From contig NZ_FNGY01000012.1 in NCBI RefSeq assembly GCF_900103665.1, forward strand, positions 1 through 64,000: 64,000 nucleotides of DNA. The letters are read 5' to 3'. This DNA is from Pedobacter steynii (lineage in GTDB: Bacteria; Bacteroidota; Bacteroidia; Sphingobacteriales; Sphingobacteriaceae). The position numbers and the translations under genes were made by a program. The notes beneath the pieces are model-generated. The model saw only the letters and a program-made list of their open reading frames with translations. It had not been told where the DNA came from and did not search any database. This document shows, piece after piece, positions 35,569-43,673 of this stretch; positions within the stretch are counted from its first letter, which is position 1; every line of letters starts with the position of its first letter.

Positions 35569-36434
35569 ATTGATACGCTACCCATAACGATCATCTGATC
35601 CATCGTTGGGCTTGCTACTCCACCACGTTTTTCCAAAGTGACAGCGAAAGCCTGTGCTGATCCGATTTCTTTCATTTTAAGCAGAATGTGTGTGGTATCC
35701 GCTTTAACATCAAATACACCAAGATTTACCGGTTTTCCGTTGACCAAAGCCCAAAGCTGGTACTGGTGTGCCTGGTCATTTTTTGGAAGTCCCATTTTGG
35801 AATTGTCTACCATCACATGGCGTCCTGAAGTATGCCAGTAAACCATCATTTTAGCCTGAGGATCCATTTTTGTACCGGCAAGTTTGACGATCTTCCAATC
35901 CGGATCATTCGGCATATCGGCAATGGTCTGTAATTCCCGATTGGTCTCTTTCATGTAATTCACCGTATTGGCGAATTTCTGCTTATCCTGATTGAGGGCA
36001 ATGATTTGTTCTTTGGCAGTACCCAATTCTGTATGTGCAGTGTAAAGCGCAATTCCAGCTACGATAAGGAGAACGGCGCAAGCGATTAAGGCAATCCTAA
36101 GGGTTTTTAATTTTGATTCATAACCTTCAGGATATAAAGGAAGGATTTTAGCTTCCTGTGGAGTTGCAGGAGTTAAATTTTCAGAAACTTTAGGCGTGGC
36201 CACTGTTGCCGCTTCTATTTTTTCTAATATTTTATTTGCTAAGCCTATAGAAGGCTGAACAGAATGTTGAATCGCATATTCTTCCATAGCAAGCTCAATC
36301 GCAGAAATCTCCTGTTTTACCTCAGGGTATTGTGCCGCCATTGCTTCCACTTCATGTTGCTCCTGCTCGTTTAACTCGCCAAGAACATAAAGCTCAAGTA
36401 TGCCTGATTCTATATATGCTTTTCCCTCTTCCAC
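35565..36434 (-). CDS. Anti-sigma factor, RskA-like
   Basis: 289 residues. The cytoplasmic N-terminal part (LELYVLGELNEQEQHEVEAMAAQYPEVKQEI, zinc-less anti-sigma helices) is followed by one membrane helix (about 110-130, LRIALIACAVLLIVAGIALY). A coiled stretch and the periplasmic RskA domain come next (HQYQLWALVNGKPVNLGVFDVKAD, AQAFAVTLEKRGGVASPT). It starts 1 nt after the sigma stop, the usual paired arrangement. It should bind and restrain the sigma factor at the membrane. Confidence 0.9.
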   Translation of the reverse strand: MEEGKAYIESGILELYVLGELNEQEQHEVEAMAAQYPEVKQEISAIELAMEEYAIQHSVQPSIGLANKILEKIEAATVATPKVSENLTPATPQEAKILPLYPEGYESKLKTLRIALIACAVLLIVAGIALYTAHTELGTAKEQIIALNQDKQKFANTVNYMKETNRELQTIADMPNDPDWKIVKLAGTKMDPQAKMMVYWHTSGRHVMVDNSKMGLPKNDQAHQYQLWALVNGKPVNLGVFDVKADTTHILLKMKEIGSAQAFAVTLEKRGGVASPTMDQMIVMGSVSI

Positions 36435-36435
36435 C

Positions 36436-36987
36436 TTAATTAAAATTCTTTCTTAGTTCCATAATTGCCATTCGGATACGCGTTTTCACTGTACCCAATG
36501 GTAAATCCAATTCTTCTGCCGCTTCCACATGGGTATATCCCTTAAAATACACCATATCTAATACCAGATTAAACTCTGGTTTAAGTGACGTAACCATGTC
36601 TTTTAAACCAATTGCATCTGCATTGAAAGTGACCTCTTTTTGAGCGTCAATGAAATCTACGTTATTTTCTATGTCCTGGTTTTTATTGGCATTTTTAAAA
36701 TCCTTTGAACGGAGTTTATCAATGGCTAAATTCCTGGCAATATTCATCATCCAGGTAAATAGACGCCCTTTAGTGCTGTCATAATTGTCAGCAGATTTCC
36801 AGATTTTTATGAAAGTTTCCTGTAATATATCCTCCGCAACCTCAGGTTGAAGGATGATTCTTGAAATGACACCGAACAATGCTCCTGAATACATCTCGTA
36901 CAATGCTTTAATAGCAATTGTTTCCTGGCTTTTTAGGGCCCGGACAAGTTCTTCTTCAGAGAGGGATATTTTCTTTGTTGCGGTCAA
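36436..36987 (-). CDS. ECF RNA polymerase sigma factor (SigK-like)
   Basis: 183 residues. Region 2 (ALYEMYSGALFGVISRIILQPEVAEDILQETFIKIWKSADNYDSTKGRLFTWMMNIARNLAIDKLRS) and region 4 (YFKGYTHVEAAEELDLPLGTVKTRIRMAIMELRK) are complete. The best start is TTG at 36987, because no ATG lies between the upstream stop and region 2. An imperfect box TATCTTTTG lies upstream. The immediately following anti-sigma gene is the likely regulator. Confidence 0.92.
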   Translation of the reverse strand: MTATKKISLSEEELVRALKSQETIAIKALYEMYSGALFGVISRIILQPEVAEDILQETFIKIWKSADNYDSTKGRLFTWMMNIARNLAIDKLRSKDFKNANKNQDIENNVDFIDAQKEVTFNADAIGLKDMVTSLKPEFNLVLDMVYFKGYTHVEAAEELDLPLGTVKTRIRMAIMELRKNFN

Positions 36988-37048
36988 GTTCAGCTAATAT
37001 ACAGAAACAACAACAGCAAAAGATAAAATTTGTTTTATGGTATAAAAA

Positions 37049-37927
37049 TTACAAATCGAATAGGTGCTTTTCGGCATGATAAGAAGAACGCACTAATGGG
37101 CCACTTTCCACATATTTAAATCCTTTTGCCATTCCCACTTCTTTGTATTTTGCAAATTGATCAGGATGAATCCAGTCCAATACAGGGTGGTGGTTACGGG
37201 TAGGTTGTAAATACTGACCTAAAGTAAGGATGTGTACACCATTGGCAACAAGATCATCCATGGCTTCATATACATCTTCTTCAGTTTCTCCTAATCCAAG
37301 CATGATGCCTGTTTTTGTTCTCAAGCCAAAGTCCGAAATGCGTTTAAGACATTCTAAACTTCTGTCGTATTTTGCCTGGATGCGGACCTGTTTGGTTAAA
37401 CGTCTTACTGTTTCAATGTTGTGCGACATCACCTCTGGTCTTTCTTCCAATACGCGGTATAGGTTGTCCCAGATCCCTCTGAAATCAGGAATCAGGGTTT
37501 CCAGTGTTGTTTCCGGACTTTCTCTTCTGATTGCCTGTAATGTTTCTGCCCAGATGATGGAGCCACCATCTTTCAGGTCGTCTCTATCCACAGAAGTGAT
37601 TACGCAATGTTTTACCTGCATTAACTTCACAGAATTGGCTACACGGTTTGGCTCATCGGTATCTACTGCCAATGGTCTGCCTGTTGCTACTGCGCAGAAA
37701 GAGCAGGAGCGGGTACAGATATTTCCAAGAATCATAAAGGTAGCGGTACCTGCGCCCCAGCATTCACCCATGTTCGGGCAATTGCCACTTTCGCAAATGG
37801 TGTGCAGCTTATGTGTGTCTACAAGACTACGTACTTGTGCATATTCTTTACCTACAGGAAGCTTAACTCTAAGCCAATCTGGTTTACGTTGTACTGGGTT
37901 TGCGGAAACAACCGGAAGTGCGATCAT
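37049..37927 (-). CDS. lipA: Lipoyl synthase
   Basis: 292 residues, radical SAM enzyme that inserts sulfur into protein-bound octanoyl groups. The auxiliary cluster ligands are CESGNCPNMGEC, and the SAM cluster is CTRSCSFC. Other signatures are HCVITSVDRDDLKDGG, KTGIMLGLGETEEDV and LQPTRNHHPV...GPLVRSSYHA. Complete length. A promoter box lies 4 nt before the ATG. Confidence 0.97.
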   Translation of the reverse strand: MIALPVVSANPVQRKPDWLRVKLPVGKEYAQVRSLVDTHKLHTICESGNCPNMGECWGAGTATFMILGNICTRSCSFCAVATGRPLAVDTDEPNRVANSVKLMQVKHCVITSVDRDDLKDGGSIIWAETLQAIRRESPETTLETLIPDFRGIWDNLYRVLEERPEVMSHNIETVRRLTKQVRIQAKYDRSLECLKRISDFGLRTKTGIMLGLGETEEDVYEAMDDLVANGVHILTLGQYLQPTRNHHPVLDWIHPDQFAKYKEVGMAKGFKYVESGPLVRSSYHAEKHLFDL

Positions 37928-37931
37928 GATG

Positions 37932-37939
37932 CAAAGTTA
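37932..37939 (-). promoter_or_regulatory. TAnnTTTG box of lipA, likely leaderless
   Basis: TAACTTTG on the minus strand, ending 4 nt before the ATG at 37927. Confidence 0.65.
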
Positions 37940-37940
37940 A

Positions 37941-38293
37941 GCAATAGGTTTGAATAGTTATAAAAATGAAGTGTTTGCCGGATGTAATGTTCTCTGTTTT
38001 CGGTGATATTCAGATGATATTCATGTGTGTTTTCCTAAAATTGAACGTTAACTGCCTGGTGTATGGCTATTGATAGGCCTGTTAGACCAATTATGGACCT
38101 ATCAACCTCCTATTGAAGGTCAATTGACGATCAATTTTAGGGAGACACAACTTTAACGGAAATTAAACGGAACATCAAAACGCCGGACAGGAGGTAAATG
38201 CGAGGAGTTGTTGTAGACCAGGAAGGATGAAAAGCCGAATTGAATTGCCTCCTTTGAAAAATTATGTTAATCTTGTAATCTAAAATATAGACG
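37941..38293. other. 353-nt divergent intergenic region between lipA and osmC
   Basis: It holds the lipA promoter at its left end and must hold that of osmC; TAATCTTG about 24 nt before the osmC ATG is one base from consensus. Short imperfect inverted repeats are present near 38070-38140 (GATAGG with CCTATC, and TCAATTG near ATCAATT). No small reading frame longer than about 10 codons with a good start was convincing. Confidence 0.5.
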
Positions 38294-38698
38294 ATGGCAA
38301 CTTCAAAAATAACCTATAATGGTGGTTTAAGAACCACATCCGTTCATGAACGTTCCGGAAATGAAATCATTACTGATGCACCGATAGATAATAAAGGACA
38401 GGGCGCTGCTTTTTCACCAACAGATTTGCTGGCGACTTCACTGGGAAACTGTATGTTGACGATTGTGGGAATTGCAGCGAATGAACATGGATTTAACATC
38501 GATGGCGCGACCTGCGAGATTACGAAGATCATGGCCGAAAATCCAAGAAGGGTTTCGGAAATTGTGGTCAACTTCCAATTCCCTGCAAATGACTATTCTG
38601 ATAAGGATAAAAAGATCATTGAAAGATCGGCCAATACCTGTCCGGTAGCTTTCAGTTTACATCCTGATCTTAAGAAAACAGTTTCTTTTAATTATTAA
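38294..38698 (+). CDS. OsmC family peroxiredoxin-like protein
   Basis: 134 residues. The OsmC/Ohr fold is shown by two conserved cysteines, C53 in GNCMLT and C116 in NTCPVAFSLH, and the FSPTDLLATSLGNC motif. Such proteins reduce organic hydroperoxides using thiols. The 3' end overlaps the convergent ytxJ by 11 bp. Confidence 0.9.
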   Translation: MATSKITYNGGLRTTSVHERSGNEIITDAPIDNKGQGAAFSPTDLLATSLGNCMLTIVGIAANEHGFNIDGATCEITKIMAENPRRVSEIVVNFQFPANDYSDKDKKIIERSANTCPVAFSLHPDLKKTVSFNY

Positions 38699-39023
38699 TT
38701 ACTTCAGCAACTTCCTCTGCGGAAATGTCACTATGTGAAGCATCAAGAACGCATTCCCCGTCTTTAATCAATAAGATTTGTGGGGATTCATGGTGAACCT
38801 GAAAAGTCTCAGCTATTTGTGCGGAAATCGCACGATAGCTGATTAAATCTAAAAAATATAAGGACGTGTCTGTCGGGATGGCTTCCCAATCCATTTCAAA
38901 GCGTCTTTTTGCCATCATGCTCACCGAACAACGGGTGCTGTGTTTAAAAATTAAGCTGTACCCGGTTTCTTTTTGTATGTCACTGATTTGTGCCAAATCA
39001 GTTATAAATTTCCACTGCATCAA
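38688..39023 (-). CDS. ytxJ: Bacillithiol system redox-active protein YtxJ
   Basis: 111 residues with a thioredoxin-like fold. The active-site motif KHSTRCSVS places a single cysteine at C32, the YtxJ signature, suited to monothiol bacilliredoxin chemistry. YFLDLISYRAISAQIAETFQVHHESPQILLIKDG matches the thioredoxin core with cis-Pro. It fits with bshA and ypdA in the same window. The 39-residue lipoprotein gene lies 27 nt upstream on the same strand. Confidence 0.9.
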   Translation of the reverse strand: MMQWKFITDLAQISDIQKETGYSLIFKHSTRCSVSMMAKRRFEMDWEAIPTDTSLYFLDLISYRAISAQIAETFQVHHESPQILLIKDGECVLDASHSDISAEEVAEVINN

Positions 39024-39050
39024 TATTCTCCTAAAATGTATGTTTGTTGC

Positions 39051-39170
39051 TTATCTTCTTCTCCTGCTTTCCGGATAAGAGCCGTATGCCGGACAAAGAC
39101 GGTTTGAGCAGGCTTCCAGAAGCGCTATGGTTAAGAATACGCCAAGCAATAATATGGCTACTTTTTTCAT
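39051..39170 (-). CDS. Small lipoprotein, 39 residues
   Basis: MKKVAILLLGVFLTIALLEA-C-SNRLCPAYG...ESRRRR. A basic start, a hydrophobic stretch and a lipobox LEAC at 18-21 predict a lipoprotein of only 19 mature residues, with a second Cys in CPAYG and an Arg-rich end. Small Bacteroidota proteins with a CPAY motif are familiar to me but have no known role. It lies 27 nt upstream of ytxJ and is probably co-transcribed. Confidence 0.7.
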   Translation of the reverse strand: MKKVAILLLGVFLTIALLEACSNRLCPAYGSYPESRRRR

Positions 39171-39235
39171 GAGGTTAATTTTTATAAAAATTCTCTACTA
39201 ATTTACAGATTTTAATATGAAGAAACAAGGTATTG

Positions 39236-39727
39236 CTAAATTGTAGCCACCAGCTCTGCCATTTTTAGTGCTGTAATCGCAGCCTCGTCGCCCTTGTTGC
39301 CATGTTTACCACCTGCGCGGTCAATTGCCTGTTGTTGGTCATTTGTGGTCAGTACACCGAAGATTACGGGTTTACTGTATTTCACGCTGACCTGTGTGAT
39401 GCCATGAGCTACTGCATCGCAGATAAAGTCAAAATGTCTGGTCTCTCCCTGAATCACACATCCCAGGCAGATTACTGCATCAAGATCTTTGTGTTTTTGC
39501 AATAAAATGTCTGCAGCGGAGGTCAGCTCGAAAGTACCCGGTACTGCAATAGAAACAATATTTTCTGCCAATACCCCATTGTTGAGTAAGGTTTGTAAAG
39601 CGCCATTATACAGGCTTCCTGTAATTTCTGCATTCCATTCTGCAACGGCGATCGCGATTTTAAATGCACTTCCGTTAGGGATGGTGGTATGAGAAAAGTC
39701 AGATAGGTTCTTAAGTTGTGTTGCCAT
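39236..39727 (-). CDS. ribH: 6,7-dimethyl-8-ribityllumazine synthase
   Basis: 163 residues. It performs the penultimate step of riboflavin synthesis. The motifs AVAEWNAEITGSLYNGAL, VPGTFELTSAADILL, CLGCVIQGETRHFDFICDAVAHGI and PVIFGVLTTNDQQQAIDRAGGKHGNKGDEAA are those of lumazine synthase. No FMN riboswitch is present, and the predicted mRNA has no leader. Confidence 0.97.
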   Translation of the reverse strand: MATQLKNLSDFSHTTIPNGSAFKIAIAVAEWNAEITGSLYNGALQTLLNNGVLAENIVSIAVPGTFELTSAADILLQKHKDLDAVICLGCVIQGETRHFDFICDAVAHGITQVSVKYSKPVIFGVLTTNDQQQAIDRAGGKHGNKGDEAAITALKMAELVATI

Positions 39728-39731
39728 TTTG

Positions 39732-39739
39732 CAAATATA
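39732..39739 (-). promoter_or_regulatory. TAnnTTTG box of ribH, likely leaderless
   Basis: TATATTTG on the minus strand, ending 4 nt before the ATG at 39727. Confidence 0.65.
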
Positions 39740-39753
39740 AGTAAAGGGTACAA

Positions 39754-39782
39754 AAAAAGGCTAGCCGTAATGGCTAACCTTT
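39754..39782 (-). terminator. Terminator of the TPR gene
   Basis: GGTTAGCC pairs with GGCTAGCC (one G-U pair), followed by seven T on the minus strand. It lies between the TPR gene stop and the ribH promoter. Confidence 0.85.
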
Positions 39783-39804
39783 GTCATAATATTTTTCTGC
39801 TCAA

Positions 39805-40473
39805 CTATTTTACCTGAGCTGAAGCGCGGGCGATGAATTCATCTGCCATAGCTGCTTCCTGGCTTTCAGGATATTGAGTTTTAATTTTCGTGTAAGCATC
39901 TTCCGCAGATTTGAAATCTTTAAGATGTTCATAAACCAATCCTAGTTTTTTAAGGAACAAAGGAGAAGTGAATTTGTTGCTGGCTTTATCAGCAGCTTTC
40001 TTGTAATAAGTTGCAGCTTGTTTAAAGTCTTTCAACTCACTGTAAGCATCACCTAATAAACCTAAGGCCAATGGATCTGCAACAGGGCTTCCTGTTTCTG
40101 AGTATTTACCTAAAGCTTCAGTTGCTTTTTTGTATTCACCTTTACGCAAATAGATACCACCTAAATAAAGGTTAGCTAAATTTGCTGATTTGGTATTGTC
40201 GTACTCTTCCGCAATTTTCTCTAAACCAGGATAACCCGCAGCGCCATTAATTGCTTTATTGGCAAGGGAATCGACTCCAACATACTGTTCTGATTTGTAC
40301 ATTTTTGCAGAAGCTTCCAATGCTCTGTTTTTTAAATATACATTTTGATACCAAAGGTAAACTCCAATCAATAACACTACAGCGCCTGCAATGAACAAAA
40401 GGCTTTTTGAGTTTTCTTCTAAAAAGGAACCCTTCTTTACCGGGTGATTTACTTCTTTTTCTGTTGTAGACAT
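39805..40473 (-). CDS. Membrane-anchored TPR protein (YfgM-like)
   Basis: 222 residues from the ATG at 40473. A cytoplasmic N terminus, one membrane helix (LLFIAGAVVLLIGVYLWY, about 26-43) and tetratricopeptide repeats follow (NLANLYLGGIYLRKGEYKKATEALGKY, PLALGLLGDAYSELKDFKQAATYYKKA, PLFLKKLGLVYEHLKDFKSAEDAYTKI). The architecture matches YfgM-like proteins that work with periplasmic chaperones. The longer frame from 40500 is less likely. TATTTTTG lies 24 nt upstream. Confidence 0.85.
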   Translation of the reverse strand: MSTTEKEVNHPVKKGSFLEENSKSLLFIAGAVVLLIGVYLWYQNVYLKNRALEASAKMYKSEQYVGVDSLANKAINGAAGYPGLEKIAEEYDNTKSANLANLYLGGIYLRKGEYKKATEALGKYSETGSPVADPLALGLLGDAYSELKDFKQAATYYKKAADKASNKFTSPLFLKKLGLVYEHLKDFKSAEDAYTKIKTQYPESQEAAMADEFIARASAQVK

Positions 40474-40657
40474 TTTATTTAAAAAAATTAAGGATTGCAA
40501 AAATACATTTTTACATCAAAGTATCAACCCCTTTTTGCGGATTTATTAAACTTTATTGAAGGGTACTTCCAAACAGAACTACCTGATGTTTAATATTCTA
40601 GTAGAGAGCCATTAAAATAACTGAAATATTACGGAATAAGAGAAGAGAAATAAAAGG

Positions 40658-40665
40658 TAACTTTG
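40658..40665 (+). promoter_or_regulatory. TAnnTTTG promoter box of recF
   Basis: TAACTTTG, 12 nt before the ATG at 40678. It overlaps an alternative TTG start at 40663, which is therefore unlikely. Confidence 0.6.
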
Positions 40666-40677
40666 CTGCATAATAAT

Positions 40678-41781
40678 ATGTGGTTAAAAAACATTACACT
40701 CCTCAATTTTAAGAACTATGCCGATGCCAGTCTCAGTTTTTCAAAAACTGTGAACGCATTTGTGGGTAATAATGGTGCTGGCAAAACAAATTTGTTGGAT
40801 GCCATACATTACCTCTGTTTATGTAAAGGGTACTTTAATCCAATAGACAGTCAGCAAATTAAGACTTCCGAAGATCTGTTTATGATCCAGGGGGATTTTG
40901 AGCGCGAGCAAAAAAATGAGAAGATTACTTGTGGTGTAAAAAGAAACCAGAAGAAACAATTTAAACGGAATAAGAAAGAGTACGATAAGCTGGCCAGTCA
41001 TATTGGGTTGTTTCCCCTGGTCATGATCTCTCCTTATGATACTAATATCATTATGGATGGGAGTGAGGAGCGTCGTCGTTTTATGGATAATGTAATTTCG
41101 CAAACAGATGCACATTATCTGGATGAACTCATTTTATACAACAGGCACCTCTTAAATAGAAATGCGTTGTTGAAGCAGATTGCGGTAACCAGAAGCTATG
41201 ACCCTACTTTACTGGAGATTTACAATGAGCAGCTCGTACAGTCCGGAAATAAAATCTTCGCCAAACGCGAGCAGTTTATGAAGGATTTTATTCCCCTGTT
41301 TGATAAGTATTATCAGTTTTTAACGGATGATAAAGAAGAAGTAAGTCTGTTTTACCAGTCGCAATTAAGCGAGACACCTTTTCTCAAACTGCTGGGGCAA
41401 TCTATTGAAAAAGATAAGATTTTAGAAAGAACGACTACTGGAATTCATAAGGATGAACTGATCTTTACGATCACCGGAATGCCTTTGAAGAAGTTCGGTT
41501 CGCAAGGGCAACAGAAATCTTTTTTAATTGCGTTAAAGTTGGCTCAATATGCTTATCTTCAGAAGTTTAAAGGATTCAAGCCTTTGTTGCTGTTAGATGA
41601 TATTTTTGATAAACTGGACGATAACAGGATGCATAAATTGATGGAAATGGTATCCCATCAGGATTTCGGACAGATTTTTATTACCGACACAGGAAGAGAG
41701 CGGGTGATGGCCGTGTTTAATAAAATAGATGTAGCAGTCACTTTATTTGAAGTAAATAACGGAGCAGTAAATCATGCGTAA
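40678..41781 (+). CDS. recF: DNA replication and repair protein RecF
   Basis: 367 residues from ATG. An SMC-like ATPase that helps load RecA at gaps. Walker A is GNNGAGKTNLLDAIHYLC (about 30-47), then the signature FGSQGQQKSFLIALKLAQ and Walker B PLLLLDDIFDKLDD. The TTG at 40663 is rejected because it lies in the promoter box. dciA overlaps its last 8 bp. dnaA and dnaN are not adjacent. Confidence 0.95.
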   Translation: MWLKNITLLNFKNYADASLSFSKTVNAFVGNNGAGKTNLLDAIHYLCLCKGYFNPIDSQQIKTSEDLFMIQGDFEREQKNEKITCGVKRNQKKQFKRNKKEYDKLASHIGLFPLVMISPYDTNIIMDGSEERRRFMDNVISQTDAHYLDELILYNRHLLNRNALLKQIAVTRSYDPTLLEIYNEQLVQSGNKIFAKREQFMKDFIPLFDKYYQFLTDDKEEVSLFYQSQLSETPFLKLLGQSIEKDKILERTTTGIHKDELIFTITGMPLKKFGSQGQQKSFLIALKLAQYAYLQKFKGFKPLLLLDDIFDKLDDNRMHKLMEMVSHQDFGQIFITDTGRERVMAVFNKIDVAVTLFEVNNGAVNHA

Positions 41782-42064
41782 ACCTAATGACATCACCTTA
41801 AAAGAAGGTATCGGAAAAATGCTCAATGTATATAAGCTCAAAGGTAAGTTCGATGAGACCACGATCATTGCGCTTTGGCCGGAGCTGATGGGCGTGGCTA
41901 TCGGGAACCGCACGACACAGATTTACATCAGCCAAAAGAAACTGTTTGTGAGGATAGAATCTTCGGTAATTAAGAATGAGTTGATGATGGTCAGAACCGG
42001 GATCATTGAAAAATTAAATGAGCGGGCCGGTTCTGAAGTGATCACAGAAATCGTATTTCTTTAG
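41774..42064 (+). CDS. dciA: DciA-type protein (DUF721), replicative helicase loader family
   Basis: 96 residues. The DUF721 pattern is LKEGIGKMLNVYKLKGKFDETTIIALWPELMGVAIGNRTTQIYISQKKLFVRIESSVIKNELMMVR. DciA proteins interact with DnaB in bacteria without DnaC/DnaI. It overlaps recF by 8 bp, a common pairing. This is the short form with only the core domain. Confidence 0.85.
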   Translation: MRKPNDITLKEGIGKMLNVYKLKGKFDETTIIALWPELMGVAIGNRTTQIYISQKKLFVRIESSVIKNELMMVRTGIIEKLNERAGSEVITEIVFL

Positions 42065-42067
42065 GAT

Positions 42068-42247
42068 TTAGCTTCGGCCACCAAAAATCCGGCTAATCAG
42101 CCAGATGAGCAGAGCCAATACCAATACGACAACAATAACTCCGGTCCAAACGCCGGCTTTGAATATACCTTGAACGAGTTCACAACTTGCAAGGCTGGTC
42201 GATAATAACGCAATAATTGCCAGGGGGAAATATCTTTTTGTCATCAT
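42068..42247 (-). CDS. Small membrane lipoprotein, 59 residues
   Basis: MMTKRYFPLAIIALLSTSLASCELVQGIFKAG... The lipobox LASC (19-22) is followed by a short ELVQGIFKAGVWTG segment and a second hydrophobic helix (about 36-52), ending RIFGGRS. Proteins with the C-E-x3-GIFKAG-x-W-G pattern are widespread in Bacteroidota and are sometimes wrongly labelled phosphatidate cytidylyltransferase. The function is unknown. Its stop is 3 nt from the convergent dciA stop. Confidence 0.75.
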   Translation of the reverse strand: MMTKRYFPLAIIALLSTSLASCELVQGIFKAGVWTGVIVVVLVLALLIWLISRIFGGRS

Positions 42248-42299
42248 AAGTTTTTGCTTTATAGACTAACAAACAAATTCCCCGATGGTTTTTATGGCC

Positions 42300-43028
42300 T
42301 TATTTACCGTTTACCTTTAAGAGTTCTACCTCGAAAATCAGCGTGCTGTATGGTGGAATATCCTGTCCGGCACCACGCTCGCCATAAGCCAGTTGGTAAG
42401 GGATAAAGAATTTATATTTCGAACCCGCAGGCATCAGCTGCATTCCTTCTGTCCATCCGGCAATTACCCTGTTTAAAGGAAGGGAAAGTGGCTCATTCCG
42501 GTCGTAGGAGCTGTCAAACTGTTTACCGTTTAATAAAGTTCCTTTGTAATGTGCTAAAACTGTATCGGTAACCTTAGGTTTGATTCCGTCTCCGGCTTTA
42601 ACGACGATGTATTGCAATCCGCTTGGGGTTACCTGCACGCCAGGTTGTTTCTTATTGTTTTCCAGAAAGTTTTTTCCCTCGGCAATATTGGCCGCAAATT
42701 TTTTCTTGCTCAGTCCGTTAAACAAGTTGCTGATCGGCAATTGTGATTGCTCTTTACTGATGAGCAAAGTCTTTCCTTCAAAAGCATCTTTCAGTCCTTT
42801 AACCAAAAGGTCATAATTTAAAGCACCGAGTCCATCATTTTTCATGCTGCTGGCCATGTTTGCTCCGAAGGCATAACTGGCAGAGTCAAGGCTGTTGCTA
42901 AAGGTGACCTTTGTCGTGGCTTTTTGTGTGCTTGTCTTTTTTGTGGCAGTTGCCTTCTTTCCTTTTGTTTGTGCAAGCGTAATGAGCGTACAAAATGGAA
43001 GTAATAAGGTGATAAAAATTCTTTTCAT
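42300..43028 (-). CDS. FKBP-type peptidyl-prolyl isomerase, exported
   Basis: 242 residues from the ATG at 43028 (signal peptide ending LITLAQ). An N-terminal FKBP_N dimerisation domain (about 45-130, LDSASYAFGANMASSMKNDGLGALNYDLLVKGLKDAFEG) precedes the FKBP domain (about 140-242, GDGIKPKVTDTVLAHYKGTLLNGKQFDSSY, WTEGMQLMPAGSKYKFFIPYQLAYGERGAG, PYSTLIFEVELLKV). This is the Mip/FkpA architecture for folding exported proteins. The frame extends to 43088, but those residues would precede the signal peptide. Confidence 0.93.
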   Translation of the reverse strand: MKRIFITLLLPFCTLITLAQTKGKKATATKKTSTQKATTKVTFSNSLDSASYAFGANMASSMKNDGLGALNYDLLVKGLKDAFEGKTLLISKEQSQLPISNLFNGLSKKKFAANIAEGKNFLENNKKQPGVQVTPSGLQYIVVKAGDGIKPKVTDTVLAHYKGTLLNGKQFDSSYDRNEPLSLPLNRVIAGWTEGMQLMPAGSKYKFFIPYQLAYGERGAGQDIPPYSTLIFEVELLKVNGK

Positions 43029-43074
43029 CAGTTTCAATGGTTTTAATTTGGTTGGAAAGGTACAAAGTATCCTT

Positions 43075-43110
43075 AAAAAAATAAGCACCTTGTTGGGGTG
43101 CTTATTTTTT
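43075..43110 (-). terminator. Terminator of ndk
   Basis: AATAAGCACC pairs with GGTGCTTATT, flanked by A and T runs. It lies between the ndk stop and the FKBP start. Confidence 0.9.
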
Positions 43111-43146
43111 AACGGTAGCCGTTAATGTTTGTATGTTGACTGAATA

Positions 43147-43566
43147 CTAGAAACGCTCAGCAGCAGTAAAGAAGAAATCTCCTTCAATCTGTGCATTTTC
43201 GTCAGAATCAGAACCGTGAACCGCATTTGCATCAATAGATTTTGCATATTTAGCACGGATAGTACCTTCCGCTGCATCTGCAGGGTTAGTTGCACCGATT
43301 AATTTTCTGAAGTCTTCGATTGCATTGTCTTTTTCTAAGATCGCAGCAACGATAGGTCCTGAAGACATAAAGCTTACTAAATCAGCATAGAAAGGACGTT
43401 CTTTGTGAACTGCATAGAACTGACCAGCAGTTTCGTCAGTTAGTTTAGTATATTTTAATGCAATGATTTTAAAACCTGCTGCAGTAATGTCATTGATTAT
43501 TGCGCCGATATGTCCGTTTGCAACAGCATCCGGCTTAATCATGGTAAATGTTCTGTTTGTACTCAT
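43147..43566 (-). CDS. ndk: Nucleoside-diphosphate kinase
   Basis: 139 residues. It balances nucleoside triphosphate pools. RTFTMIKPDAVANGHIG, the active-site histidine in NAVHGSDSDENA, and GATNPADAAEGTIRAKYA are typical. A TAATTTTG box (43586-43593) lies 19 nt upstream. Confidence 0.97.
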   Translation of the reverse strand: MSTNRTFTMIKPDAVANGHIGAIINDITAAGFKIIALKYTKLTDETAGQFYAVHKERPFYADLVSFMSSGPIVAAILEKDNAIEDFRKLIGATNPADAAEGTIRAKYAKSIDANAVHGSDSDENAQIEGDFFFTAAERF

Positions 43567-43654
43567 CTTAATTTCAATTTTTTTGCAAAATTACATTTTA
43601 TACTGCTAATATTAAAGCTTCAAATATAATACGCTCCATTTATCATTTAATCAT

Positions 43655-43662
43655 TAGCTTTG
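43655..43662 (+). promoter_or_regulatory. TAnnTTTG box of the DHH phosphoesterase gene
   Basis: TAGCTTTG, 11 nt before the ATG at 43674, in the region shared with divergent ndk. Confidence 0.6.
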
Positions 43663-43673
43663 CAACGAAAAAT

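Noticed and set aside
37941..38293. Small RNA or short peptide gene between lipA and osmC
   Set aside because: Short inverted repeats are imperfect, no terminator-like hairpin with a T run was found, and frames are about 10 codons or less.
39728..39800. FMN riboswitch before ribH
   Set aside because: The promoter box ends 4 nt before the ATG, leaving no leader; the hairpin further up is the terminator of the TPR gene.
40663..40677. TTG start for recF
   Set aside because: The TTG is part of the TAACTTTG promoter box; the ATG at 40678 gives the normal RecF N terminus.
40501..42300. Replication origin near recF-dciA
   Set aside because: No cluster of DnaA boxes was seen, and dnaA/dnaN are not adjacent. 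A GC-skew plot of the whole genome would be needed.
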